Source of the DNA: Protonemura montana
Taxonomy: Eukaryota > Arthropoda > Insecta > Plecoptera > Nemouridae
Assembly: GCA_947568835.1 (NCBI GenBank)
Contig: OX387611.1
Location: 2,360,001 to 2,424,000 of the forward strand
Reading direction: 5' to 3'
Length of the DNA: 64,000 nucleotides
In this document: piece after piece, positions 10,965 through 22,300 of the stretch
Numbering within the stretch: the stretch's first letter is position 1
Layout: each line of letters starts with the position of its first letter
Program-made: the position numbers and the translations under genes
Notes under the pieces: generated by a model
The model's database searches: none
The model's input: the letters and a program-made list of their open reading frames with translations, nothing else
Told to the model about the DNA's origin: nothing

Positions 10965-13820
10965 TTGTGCTTTTTGGAAGTGAACTGTAGAAGTGTAGTG
11001 GCCAACAAAGTGGCGTTTAGAACTGCGATAGAGGTGAATGACCCGGACATATTCATAGGCGTAGAATCATTTCTAGATGATAGTGTATATAATAGCGAGA
11101 TATTTTGGAGTGACTATCAAATATTTCGGAGAGACAGAACCAGGAAGAGAGGAGGTATATTTATTGGTGTGAGAGAGGGAATAAATTGTAAGGAGCTTTG
11201 GAGAGACTGGGAGTTGGAGATAATGTGTGTACAAATTAATGTTAAAAATGTCTGTGTTAAAGTTGTAGCGGTGTATAGATCGCCGGAGAGTGGGACGGAA
11301 GTTATTGAGAGATTATGTGAAAAGGCAGAGGAGGGGAGTGGAAATGTCATCATAGGTGGAGACCTAAACCTGCCTAATGTTAAGTGGATAGAGGGTGACC
11401 ATGGTGATGGCAGCACAAAACAAGGATGTGTACATAGGTTAATGAATTTGGGGTTCATACAAACAGTATTGGGTGGCACTAGAGAATGTGCAAATGGAAT
11501 GAAAGTGAATTTACTTGATATATTTTTAGTTAAACCACCGGAATTGTGGGTTAGAAGTACAATAGCAGAGGGAATAAGCGATCACTTAATACCAATACTA
11601 GAGACGAATATTGGTTACAAGGTATGTAAAACTGAAAGGGAAGAAAAACGATGGTGCTATGGAAAATGTGACAAAGTAGGATTAGAAAAGTTCATGTGGG
11701 AAAGTTTAGAGAGATGGAAGAATAAAGGAGGTGAGGTGGAAGAAAGGTGGAACAGTTTCTTGACAGTACTGGAGGAGGGTAAGGAGAAGTTCGTGCCGGT
11801 AAAAACAGTGAGACCTAATAGTGATCCGCCGTACTATGACGCTGAGGTACGAAGACTTAAAAGGAAGGCTAGAGTAGCAAATAGGAAAAAGGGGGAAATG
11901 GATGATTGGAAATTGGAACGTAAGGAGTTGCAGGGGCAACTAAACCTTGCCAAAAAAGCGGCAATGGATAAGTATATGATGAGTATGTTCGATGAACGAG
12001 ATAAGAGGGGAAGCTGGAGAAAGTTATATTCTCATATTAAAAGGCAAAAAGAAAGTACTCGGAATATACCCCCATTAGAAGTAGACAACTTATTGGTAAA
12101 GACAGATGAGGGGAAAGCCAGAGCTCTGAACATGTTCTATGCAGAGGTATTTCAGGACAAAGATGAGGACAACAATAAAGAAATTTATGGAAGGGAGGGA
12201 GTGGAAGAGAGCGAGGGAATAGAAGAATTGAAAATTAATATAACAAGGGGTGATGTAAGAAGAGCAATGCAAAAAATGGGAAGAGGTAAGGCACCGGGAC
12301 CTGATGGAATTACAGCGGAGTTATTAAGAGGTGCAGGGGCAGCCATAGAACCATACCTACTAGAAATATTTGTGAATTCACTCGAAAATGGAATCTTGCC
12401 TAAGGGATGGAAAGAGGCGACAGTTGTACCCATATTTAAGGGAGGTGAGAGATGTCGGGTTTCAAACTACAGGCCGGTTAGTTTGACGAGCTGTGTATGT
12501 AAACTGATGGAGAGAATTATAGGGATTTATATCAGGGAGTGTTTAGACAGGAAAGGGTGGTTGTTAGCAGAACAGCACGGGTTCAGAGAGGGTTTCTCTT
12601 GTGAGTCCCAACTTGCTGGGCTCACACAGGACCTCTTTGATAAATTGGGCGAGGGAACAAAGGTTGATGCTGTTTTCCTAGACCTAGAAAAGGCTTTCGA
12701 CAAAGTGCCGCACGGTAAATTAGTTACGAAACTGACGGGGATCGGAATAGAAACAAGAGTGGTATATTGGGTACGAGATTTTCTCGATGGGAGAAGGCAG
12801 AGAGTGAGAGTGGGAGAGATGTTCTCGGAAGAGGTCATGGTGACGTCCGGGGTGCCGCAAGGCAGTGTACTGGGGCCACTTCTCTTTCTGATTTACATAA
12901 ACGACATGAAAGGAACACTAGGTTCAAGAATTAGACTATTTGCAGACGACACAGTAATATACAGAGGCATAAATAACCAGGAGGACGAGGCTGAAATACA
13001 AAAAGACCTAAATAAACTATGGGGATGGGCAGAAGAAAATAAGATGAAATTTAATGTTAATAAGTGCCAAGTAGTAAGGTTCGTCAACAAGAAGCACGGG
13101 GATGAGCCAATTTATGAAATGGGAGGAGTTAAATTAGAGGCAAAACCTAGTTATACATACTTAGGGGTAGTTTTAGATAAGGAATTAAAGTGGGAGGAAC
13201 ATACAAAGAGAATCACAACAAAAGCAACAAAAAGTTTAAACTTTGTTATGAGGAACTTGGAAGGGGCATGCGAGGCGGTCAAGGAAAAAGCTTACTTGAC
13301 ATTGATAAGACCGGTGGCGGAATATGCGGCGGCAGTGTGGGACCCGTATAAAGTGGGCCAGATCAAGAGAATAGAAAGTGTGCAGAGATTGGCAGCGAGA
13401 AGAGTTACAGGGAAGCTGAGGAGAAGGAAATGGATTATTAAAGACAAAAGGAAGGAAGGGCTAAATATAAAGCTGCAGAGGGTTCCAGAAAGTGTGACTG
13501 AAATTATCAAAGAGTTGGGGTGGATCTCGTTGCAGGGTAGGAGGAGGCAAATGAGGCTGTGCAACATGTATAGAGCATTTACAGGGCAAGGAGCATGGAC
13601 AGAGATAGGAAAGAGATTAAAGGAACCACATTATTATGGAAGAAGGGACCACTGTGCAAAAATTAGACTTGTAGAGGCAAGACTGGACAAGGCCAAGTTT
13701 TCATTTGTAAATAGAACCATAAGAGACTGGAATGGCCTTAACCACTTTATATTTAAGGAGGTAGATAATATAGGACGATTCAAAAGTAATTTAAGGAAAA
13801 TTGGAGCAGAAAAGGAATGA
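10965..13820 (+). CDS. LINE ORF2: AP endonuclease-reverse transcriptase
   Basis: The conserved body is 951 residues. The APE endonuclease covers about 1-215, with 'VNCRSVVANK' at the start, 'GGDLNLP' near 130 and 'ISDHLIP' near 203. The reverse transcriptase covers about 400-720, with 'GKAPGPDGI' near 440, 'NYRPVSLTS', 'VFLDLEKAFDKVPH', 'SGVPQGSVLGP' and the catalytic 'FADDT' near 659. A C-terminal region with 'RRDHCAKIR...F.NRTIRDWN' is typical of arthropod CR1/jockey-like polymerases. No ATG opens the frame: codon 10965 is TTG, and the frame is open back past the ORF1 stop at 10867-10869 (checked by hand to 10860). Initiation may therefore use a -1 shift or reinitiation. Many antisense frames here are shadows. 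Confidence 0.93.
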   Translation: MCFLEVNCRSVVANKVAFRTAIEVNDPDIFIGVESFLDDSVYNSEIFWSDYQIFRRDRTRKRGGIFIGVREGINCKELWRDWELEIMCVQINVKNVCVKVVAVYRSPESGTEVIERLCEKAEEGSGNVIIGGDLNLPNVKWIEGDHGDGSTKQGCVHRLMNLGFIQTVLGGTRECANGMKVNLLDIFLVKPPELWVRSTIAEGISDHLIPILETNIGYKVCKTEREEKRWCYGKCDKVGLEKFMWESLERWKNKGGEVEERWNSFLTVLEEGKEKFVPVKTVRPNSDPPYYDAEVRRLKRKARVANRKKGEMDDWKLERKELQGQLNLAKKAAMDKYMMSMFDERDKRGSWRKLYSHIKRQKESTRNIPPLEVDNLLVKTDEGKARALNMFYAEVFQDKDEDNNKEIYGREGVEESEGIEELKINITRGDVRRAMQKMGRGKAPGPDGITAELLRGAGAAIEPYLLEIFVNSLENGILPKGWKEATVVPIFKGGERCRVSNYRPVSLTSCVCKLMERIIGIYIRECLDRKGWLLAEQHGFREGFSCESQLAGLTQDLFDKLGEGTKVDAVFLDLEKAFDKVPHGKLVTKLTGIGIETRVVYWVRDFLDGRRQRVRVGEMFSEEVMVTSGVPQGSVLGPLLFLIYINDMKGTLGSRIRLFADDTVIYRGINNQEDEAEIQKDLNKLWGWAEENKMKFNVNKCQVVRFVNKKHGDEPIYEMGGVKLEAKPSYTYLGVVLDKELKWEEHTKRITTKATKSLNFVMRNLEGACEAVKEKAYLTLIRPVAEYAAAVWDPYKVGQIKRIESVQRLAARRVTGKLRRRKWIIKDKRKEGLNIKLQRVPESVTEIIKELGWISLQGRRRQMRLCNMYRAFTGQGAWTEIGKRLKEPHYYGRRDHCAKIRLVEARLDKAKFSFVNRTIRDWNGLNHFIFKEVDNIGRFKSNLRKIGAEKE

Positions 13821-13930
13821 CAGGGCAAACCTAGTTATAGTAAAATCATAGTTCCTAAGATAATTTTATCGTGAATATTAATATTGTTATCAATTATTAT
13901 TATTGTTATCAATTATTATTTGTATCATCA

Positions 13931-15821
13931 TTAATATAGTTATCATTATAATTAATATTAATTAATTATATTTTACTATCTATATTCTTAATTAACTCAC
14001 GGTACACCAATTTCGCGCGATTTCTGTGCCAATTTGTGTGGATACATTATGGTATTTATCTGGGATAACACTACGTGTAACTTGATAAAATCATTATTAC
14101 TGTCAAGATCAACTTTAACCAATCAACATTATTCGCCAAAAAAAGCTCGAAACAACGTTTGAAGGTGAGCCCTTGCTCGTATCTTATCCTCTCCTTCTCT
14201 TAAAGTTATATTAAATAACTTGTGCAGTTCAATAAACATAGATTATTAGTGTGTTGTATTAATAATTTAAGACATTTGAAGAAAACAACCAATCTTTTGT
14301 CTCATTTTCATAATATTTGTTTTCTAGGTTATGATATGCCATCTACCGCAAGACTTGCAACACTGAGGTGTGCGCTACAATAACGACAAAGCAAGTATCG
14401 ACTCGCTGGTTTAAACAAGAACAGCTGAAATCCAACAGCATCGTGCTTGAACTGGTAAGTTAGGGTTGCCATACGTCCCGCTTACGGCACGACATTCCCG
14501 CTTTTCACTCAAAAGTCCCGCTCGATCGTAATTTTCTTTTAAAAAATCGCGAAATCGAACATAGCATTTGCAATGTTCTTTATAAATAGCTAATTGTTCG
14601 TCTAATTGTGCCAATGACATTATGATTGTACGTGAACTGTCGCCCATAATTTTTTTTTTAAATCTATGGTTAAATATATATATTTTTTAAATAGTTATAC
14701 GAATTATACCTAAATTTCCTGCTGATAAATTGAAAGTTGATGCATAAATATGACTCAGGATTTCAAGTGCCAAGAAAAACCCTTAATATATCTAAAACGT
14801 GTAAATTTGCTGAAAATGGCCCTCAAATCCTATTCCCACATGCACACCCTTATTTTTTGGGGAGCTCTATCTGTCCCCCGAGCCTACGGCCTAACTACTT
14901 TTCGTTTGTTAAAATTTGTCCCGCCTTCCCAAATTTGTATTATGGCAACGTTAAGGTAGGTACAGAATTCTTGAATCTATGCTTGTAGCCGTCATTAGCA
15001 CTTGTATGTTAATAGGGGAAAGGGGGTTGGCTAGGTGGGTAATCATTTATTACCGTCACCACTTATAAATGGTCAAAAAGGCATAACACGAAAAAAAAAT
15101 AATAGAATGACAGAAAAGAACCAGCCAGGAATTTATAAAAAAAAACTATGTACATATTATACCTAGATGGTTCTTTTATATATGTGAATAAAATTACAGA
15201 AATACATTGAAACACAGTGAAGAGTGAAATTCACCCTCCAGAGTGACTTGACCCAATTGTCAAATATCAAAGAGTATCACTCCATCTCATTTTATCTAAG
15301 GTACCACCAAATGAACTCATTATTATATGTTGGTTTTTGAATATTAAGTAGGTACGAACAAAGACAACCTATGGTCATTTACCTTTAGCATACATGAAGA
15401 TTTAATCAAAGTCTACTTGATTGTCTGGAGTTTTGAAATCTATGCTTGCTTTGACTTACAACTATTAGGCTCAGATGCATAGCTTTCTCTTTAAAATTAT
15501 AACAACATATCCATATTTATCAATATTTTTTTTATTGTATAAAATTAGCTTCATTTGTAGCATCTTGGCATGGTCATGAAGGAAGGTCCAAAGCAAAAGC
15601 CACATAAATTCTTAACACTTTTCAAAGTATATTTTGATGTGTTTATAAGTGTTACCAACCTATAAAAGGTTTGCACCACTGCAATAATATACCTACTAAT
15701 ATTATAATGTTATTTTGGCAAATTTCTGGCACAAACTAATTGGATTTGCAGACCAATCTAATTTTCTAGGTAGTTACAAACATATATTTATTTTCTATAG
15801 GATTTATTTATATATTTTCAT
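13931..15821. other. AT-rich intergenic stretch, no recognised gene
   Basis: No family was recognised. The frame at 14411-14647 (minus, 78 codons) has an amphipathic opening (SLAQLDEQLAIYKEHCKCYVRF), and the sequence around 14465-14530 contains repeated 'cccgct'. It might be a remnant of a DNA transposon gene, but I cannot support that. Two overlapping frames at 14737-14988 show nothing conserved. Confidence 0.4.
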
Positions 15822-17839
15822 TTATTTTCCACAAGTCACCACAGCTAATAATAGCGCAGCAGGAGTTCTGATCTTGCGAAAACTTTCTGCCATCTTATTC
15901 AGAGCTGGCTTAAACTCCAATGGGGATTTGAGTAGATGTTTTTCAATCAGTGCATGAACAAAGTTATACCCTTCTGATTCACCTTCTCTGTTGTCAGGCA
16001 ACTCATCTGCAAACTCTGCATCGGAGGAAATGGAGCGATCTTCCTCGAGCAACTCTGTTGGCTCGATGCTTTCCCCAGCATCGCAGGCTGCCAATGGTGC
16101 ATCGTAGAGCGGCTGAAGCCAGTGGCCAACACGTAGAGCATTGTTCCCACTTCAAGAGACCTAGAAAGTATTTATTTATTTATTTATTAACTCCAAAATA
16201 ACATATGGTATACAAAATTGATATACATGTTGTAGGAGATTCGCGATCCACCAATAAGATATCACATTAATACAATGTTTGTCAGCAATAAAATGTAGAA
16301 GCATAGATAATTACAATAAAAATAATAGAATTCACACAGTGTTTGTAAAGTAGTCATTAATATTATAAAAACACTTTTCTAGTAAGTAAGATTTCAGGCC
16401 AGATTCGAACTGAGATAGCAAGTCTATTGTGTTTATATTGCTTGGTAATTTATTAAAGATGGTTGGGCACGCTCAACATACTTGTTTGACAAACTTGGAC
16501 GTTCTATATTTGTTTGCAAAAATGTTGAGCGTCTGTCTGGTGTCATGATCATGTACATCCTTATTTACAATAAAATCAGTCTTATTTTTAAACACAAAAA
16601 TTGCACAGTCATAGATATATTGAGAGAACAGGGATAGCACTTTGTACTTCACAAAATAGTCTCTTGCACTGGTCCGCTTTTTAACTTTGGCTACAATTCT
16701 AATTGCTCGTTTTTGGATTTTAAAAATTCTTTTGGCAGGAGTTGAGTAACCCCAAAAAATTAGGCCATATTTCATTACAGAATGGAAGTAAGCGTGGTAC
16801 ACCATTAGCACAGTTTCTAAATTAGATATGGCAGATATTTTTCTAAGGGCGTAGCAAGCCGCAGTCTGCAAGTCTGTAATTTCAAGTGCACTCATACTTG
16901 ATGTTTGCATAGCGCTGCATTCAGTCGTACAGGAAATTCACAAGCATTTATGTCCGTGTCAACACTCTACATCATTTTTTCTGATTCACTAGGCACTGAA
17001 AAAATGCTGCCAACACTGGTAATTTGAGCCAACAGTTCTAGAGATGGATCGAGCCATTTCTTGCAGAACTTTGACCCCGACTGCGCTCTGTTGTGGGCGC
17101 TGTCCAACAGCTTCCGCTCGTAGTACGCATCGAAACGGGTCAAGATGTAATCGACCATCTGGGCTAAGTTGAAAGCCTTGACCCGCTCAAATATTTTATC
17201 TTTGAGCACTCTCATGGAGGCTTCAGCCATGTTGTTGATGTTATTGCCAGGTAATTGTAGATCTCAACGTGACCTGTAGCAAGATTCCCACTCTGATCTT
17301 CTTTCCCAATACTGGGAACTAACATGGGCAATAAAATTGGAGTATTTTTTTGCAACTTTGCTATTTTTTAGTTCCTCAAACTTCTGCTTGCAATCCTCGA
17401 TTGTTAGAGCATTTACCAAAGTTTTAAATAAAAATTAAAATGCTTGGCGATCTCCAATACTTATTCTATGCGTTGATGCCAGAACCCAGCGCTACATAGC
17501 TTGCAAGATATGAAAGAGACAGAGGAAAAGTGTTGCTTTGCCCCACACAGCACTTAAATCATTTCTTTCGGCATTACTGTCATCAGTCATAAAGATGGAT
17601 GGTCCTTCAAACCTATTGAAAAATGCAGCTTCACCTACCAGCTCACTAAACAATTGGAGAGCTGAGGTGAGAGTAGCAGTGGACTCAGAGTTGGTGATAA
17701 GTTGACTCAAAGGAATACCTCCTGCCTCGTTGCAAGTGATCAACAGGAATATTCGGTGCCCATCCCAATCAACCGTTCCTGACGAGTCGAAGAACACAAG
17801 TTGACTCGCTTGTGAGACTAGTCGATGCACTCTTTGCAC
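15822..17839 (-). pseudogene. Decayed MULE-type transposase gene, split by a LINE remnant
   Basis: Three minus-strand pieces read in order. 17839-17492 has 'QLVFFDSSGTVDWDGHRIFLL', 'GGIPLSQLITNSES', 'SIFMTDDSNAERNDL' and 'TLFLCLFHILQAM', which match the core of animal MULE transposases (DSSG, MTDD and CxFHxLQ blocks). 17230-16967 has 'AEASMRVLKDKIFERVKAFN' and 'YYERKLLDSAHNR', the following conserved block. 16094-15822 ('EFKPALNKMAESFRKIRTPA') resembles the C-terminal tail. Homology extends upstream of 17839 (SDTQVVIAICNP) but meets an in-frame TGA. Stops and shifts separate the pieces, and a LINE fragment lies between the second and third. No terminal inverted repeats were identified. A dead element. 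Confidence 0.7.
16169..16920 (-). pseudogene. 5'-truncated LINE (jockey/Nimb-like) remnant inside the MULE gene
   Basis: Minus strand. 16910-16473 encodes the region after the RT catalytic core ('ETVLMVYHAYFHSVMKYGLIFWG', 'KRIFKIQKRAIRIVA', 'NKDVHDHDTRQ'). It is followed by an in-frame TGA and then the usual C-terminus (PTIFNKLPSNI... LEKCFYNINDYF) ending near 16330. The copy terminates in an AATAAATAAATA-type tail, seen as 'tatttatttatttatt' at 16169-16189. It is 5' truncated and inactive, and is placed between MULE blocks, so it is a nested insertion. Target-site duplications were not resolved. Confidence 0.75.
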
Positions 17840-17945
17840 GATGGGATTGCAAATTGCAATTACAACCTGTGTATCACTAAGGGATCACCTGACACATTCT
17901 GGCTGTCCTTCTATGTTTGCTTACACCAAACGGTTTGGTTTGTTG

Positions 17946-19392
17946 GTAACACTGGTTCTCGTTAGATCACCGAAGTTAAGCAACACAGCGCGGGTCAGGT
18001 ATTGGATGGGTGACCATCATACACATGACCAGTTCTGTTAGGGAGAGAGGTTGGAGGGATGAAAGTTAAGCAACACAGCGCGGGTCAGGTATTGGATGGG
18101 TGACCATCATACACATGACCAGTTCTGTTCGGGAGAGAGGTTGGAGGGATGAAAGTTAAGCAACACAGCGCGGGTCAGGTATTGGATGGGTGACCATCAT
18201 ACACATGACCAGTTCTGTTAGGGAGAGAGGTTGGAGGGATGAAAGTTAAGCAACACTGCACTGGGTCAGGTATTGGATGGGTGACCATCATACACATGAC
18301 CAGTTCTGTTAGGGAGAGAGGTTGGAGGGATGAAAGTTAAGCAACACAGCGCGGGTCAGGTATTGGATGGGTGACCATCATACACATGACCAGTTCTGTT
18401 CGGGAGTGAGGTTGGAGGGATGAAAGTTAAGCAACACTGCGCTGGGTCAGGTATTGGATGGGTGACCATCATACACATGACCAGTTCTGTTCGGGAGAGA
18501 GGTTGGAGGGATGAAAGTTAAGCAACACTGCGCTGGATCAGGTATTGGATGGGTAACCATCATACACATGACCAGTTCTGTTCGGGAGAGAGGTTGGAGG
18601 GATAAAAGTTAAGCAACACTGCGCTGAGTCAGGTATTGCATGGGTGACCATCAAACACATAACCAGTTCTGTTTGGGAGAGAGGTTGGAGAGATAAAAGT
18701 TAAGCAACACTGCGCTGAGTCAGGTATCGGATGGGTGACCATCATACACATGACCAGTTCTGTTCGGGAGAGAGGTTGGAGGGATGAAAGTTAAGTAACA
18801 CTGCGCTGGGTCAGGTATTGGATGGGTGATCATCATACACATGACCAGTTCTGTTCGGGAGAGAGGTTGGAGGGATGAAAGTTAAGCAAAACTGCGCTGA
18901 GTCAGGTATTGGATGGGTGACTATCATACACATGACCAGTTCTGTTCGGGAGAGAGGTTGGAGGGATGAAAGTTAAGCAACACTACGCTGGGTCAGGTAT
19001 TGGATGGGTGACTATCATACACATGACCAGTTCTGTTTGGGAGAGAGGTCGGAGGGATGAAAGTTAAGCAACACTGCGCTGGGTCAGGTATTGGATGGGT
19101 GAATATCATACACATGACCAGTTCTGTTCGGGAGAGAGGTTGTAGGGATGAAAGTAAAGCAACACTGCGCTGGGTCAGGTATTGGATGGGTGACCATCTT
19201 ACACATGACCAGTTCTGTTCGGGAGAGAGGTTGTAGGGATGAAAGTTAAGCAACACTGCGCTGGGTCATGTATTGGATGGGTGACTATCATACACATGAC
19301 CAGTTCTGTTCGGGAGAGAGGTTGGAGGGATGAAAGTTAAGCAACACTGCGCTGGGTCATGTATTGGATGGGTGACTATCATACACATGACC
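17946..19392 (+). repeat. 90-bp satellite derived from 5S rRNA, plus orientation
   Basis: About 16 units of 90-91 bp. The first unit (from about 17946) keeps a longer 5S-like segment, 'ggttctcgttagatcaccg' followed by 'aagttaagcaacac' and 'ggtattggatgggtgacc'. That order and spacing equal nt ~30-95 of arthropod 5S rRNA. Later units keep only the AAGTTAAGCAAC...GGATGGGTGACC part plus a constant 45-bp joint ('catacacatgaccagttctg', 'gagagaggttggaggg'). The terminal stem sequences of a real 5S gene are missing, so this is not an rRNA gene cluster. The right end abuts the 16-bp array with no spacer. Confidence 0.87.
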
Positions 19393-22300
19393 AACACCTT
19401 GCCCCTGTAACAACTAGCCCCTGTAACAACTAGCCCCTGTAACAACTAGCCCCTGTAACAACTAGCCCCTGTAACAACTAGCCCCTGTAAACACTAGCCC
19501 CTGTAACAACTAGCCCCTGTAACAACTTGCCCCTGTAACAACTAGCCCCTGTAACAACTAGCCCCTGTAACAACTAGCCCCTGTAACAACTAGCCCCTGT
19601 AACAACTAGCCCCTGTAACAACTTGCCCCTGTAACAACTAGCCCCTGTAACAACTAGCCCCTGTAACAACTTGCCCCTGTAACAACTTGCCCCTGTAACA
19701 ACTAGCCCCTGTAACTACTAGCACCTGTAACAACTAGCCCCTGTAACAACTTGCCCCTGTAACAACTTGCCCCTGTAACAACTAGCCCCTGTAACAACTA
19801 GCCCCTGTAACAACTAGCCCCTGTAACAACTAGCCCCTGTAACAACTAGCCCCTGTAACAACTAGCCCCTCTAACAACTAGCCCCTGTAACAACTAGCCC
19901 CTGTAACAACTAGCCCCTGTAAAAAACTAGCCCCTGTAACAACTAGCCCCTGTAACAACTTGCCCCTGTAACAACTAGCCCCTGTAACAACTAGCCCCTG
20001 TAAACACTAGCCCCTGTAACAACTAGCCCCTGTAACAACTAGCCCCTGTAACAACTAGCCCCTGTAACAACTAGCCCCTGTAACAACTTGCCCCTGTAAC
20101 AACTAGCCCCTGTAACAACTTGCCCCTGTAACAACTAGCCCCTGTAACACCTAGCCCCTGTAACAACTAGCCCCTGTAAACACTAGCCCCTGTAACAATT
20201 AGCCCCTGTAACAACAAGCCCCTGTAACAACTTGCCCCTGTAACAACTAGCCCCTGTAACAACTTGCCCCTGTAACAACTAGCCCCTGTAACAACTAGCC
20301 CCTGTAACAACTAGCCCCTGTAACAACTAGCCCCTGTAACAACTTGCCCCTGTAACAACTAGCCCCTGTAACAACTAGCCCCTGTACAACTAGCCCCTGT
20401 AACAACTTGCCCCTGTAACAACTAGCCCCTGTAACAACTAGCCCCTGTAACAACTTGCCCCTGTAACAACTAGCCCCTGTAACAACTAGCCCCTGTAACA
20501 ACTAGCCCCTGTAACAACTAGCCCGTGTAACAACTAGCCCCTGTAACAACTAGCCCCTGTACAACTAGCCCCGGTAACAACTAGCCCCTGTAACAACTAG
20601 CCCCTGTAACAACTAGCCCCTGTAACAACTAGCCCCTGTACAACTAGCCCCGGTAACAACTAGCCCCTGTAACAACTAGCCCCTGTAACAACTAGCCCCT
20701 GTAACAACTAGCCCGTGTAACAACTAGCCCCTGTAACAACTTGCCCCTGTAACAACTAGCCCCTGTAAACACTAGCCCCTGTAACTACTAGCCCCTGTAA
20801 CAACTAGCCCCTGTAACAACTAGCCCCTGTAACAACTAGCCCCTGTAACAACTAGCCCCTGTAACAACTAGCCCCTGTAACAACTAGCCCCTGTAACAAC
20901 TAGCCCCTGTAACAACTAGCCCCTGTAACAACTAGCCCCTGTAACAACTTGCCCCTGTAACAACTTGCCCCTGTAACAACTAGCCCCTGTAACAACTAGC
21001 CCCTGTAACAACTAGCCTCTGTAACAACTAGCCCCTGTAACAACTAGCCACTGTAACAACTTGCCCCTGTAACAACTTGCCCCTGTAACAACTAGCCCCT
21101 GTAACAACTAGCCCCTGTAACAACTAGCCCCTGTAACAACTTGCCCCTGTAACAACTAGCCCCTGTAACAACTAGCCCCTGTAACAACTAGCCCCTGTAA
21201 CAACTAGCCCCTGTAACAACTTGCCTCTGTAACAACTAGCCCCTGTAACAACTAGCCCCTGTAACAACTAGCCCCTGTAACAACTAGCCCCTGTAACAAC
21301 TTGCCCCTGTAACAACTTGCCCCTGTTACAACACGCCCCTGTAACAACTAGCCCCAGTAACAACTAGCCCCTGTAACAACTAGCCCCTGTAACAACTTGC
21401 CCCTGTTACAACACGCCCCTGTAACAACTAGCCCCAGTAACAACTAGCCCCTGTAACAACTAGCTTCTGTAAAAACTTGCCCCTGTAACAACTAGCCCCT
21501 GTAACAACTAGCCCCAGTAACAACTAGCCCCTGTAACAACTAGCCCCTGTAACAACTAGCCCCTGTAACAACTAGCCCCTGTACAACTAGCCCCTGTAAC
21601 AACTAGCCCCTGTAACAACTAGCCCCTGTATCAACTAGCCCCTGTAATAACTAGCCCCTGTAACAACTAGCCCCTGTAACAACTAGCCCCTGTACAACTA
21701 GTCCCTGTAACAACTAGCCCCTGTAACAACTAGCCCCTGTACAACTAGTCCCTGTAACAACTTGCCCCTGTAACAACTAGCCCCTGTAACAACTAGCCCC
21801 TGTAACAACTAGCCCCTGTATCAACTAGCCCCTGTAATAACTAGCCCCTGTAACAACTAGCCCCTGTAACAACTTGCCCCTGTAACAACTAGCCCCTGTA
21901 CAACTAGTCCCTGTAACAACTAGCCCCTGTAACAACTAGCCCCTGTACAACTTGCCCCTGTAACAACTTGCCCCTGTAACAACTAGCCCCTGTAACAACT
22001 TGCCCCTGTAACAACTAGCCCCTGTAACAACTAGCCCCTGTAACAACTAGCCCCTGTAACAACTAGCCCCTGTAACAACTTGCCCCTGTAACAACTAGCC
22101 CCAGTAACAACTAGCCCCTGTAACAACTTGCCCCTGTAACAACTAGCCCCTGTAACAACTAGCCCCTGTAACAAATTGCCCCTGTAACAACTTGCCCCTG
22201 TAACAACTAGCCCCTGTAACAACTAGCCCCTGTAACAACTAGCCCCTGTAACAACTAGCCCCTGTAACAACTTGCCCCTGTAACAACTAGCCCCAGTAAC

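Larger units (their letters stand above)
9670..13930 (+). mobile_element. CR1-like non-LTR retrotransposon, apparently full length
   Basis: Two long intact frames (esterase ORF1, endonuclease-RT ORF2) in the order and lengths of the CR1 clade. The 3' side has no poly-A run. It ends in a short AT-rich repeat of 'attgttatcaattatt' (about 13882-13922), in keeping with CR1-type elements that end in short tandem repeats. Both outer boundaries are estimates, because no target-site duplication was found by eye. Uninterrupted frames suggest a recent, possibly active, insertion. It sits between two satellite blocks. Confidence 0.85.

Noticed and set aside
10131-13828. Numerous antisense frames over the LINE
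   Set aside because: Shadows of the purine-rich sense frames.
17946-19392. Functional 5S rRNA gene cluster
   Set aside because: Units keep only the middle of 5S. The 5' and 3' halves of the terminal stem and the T-run terminator are missing.
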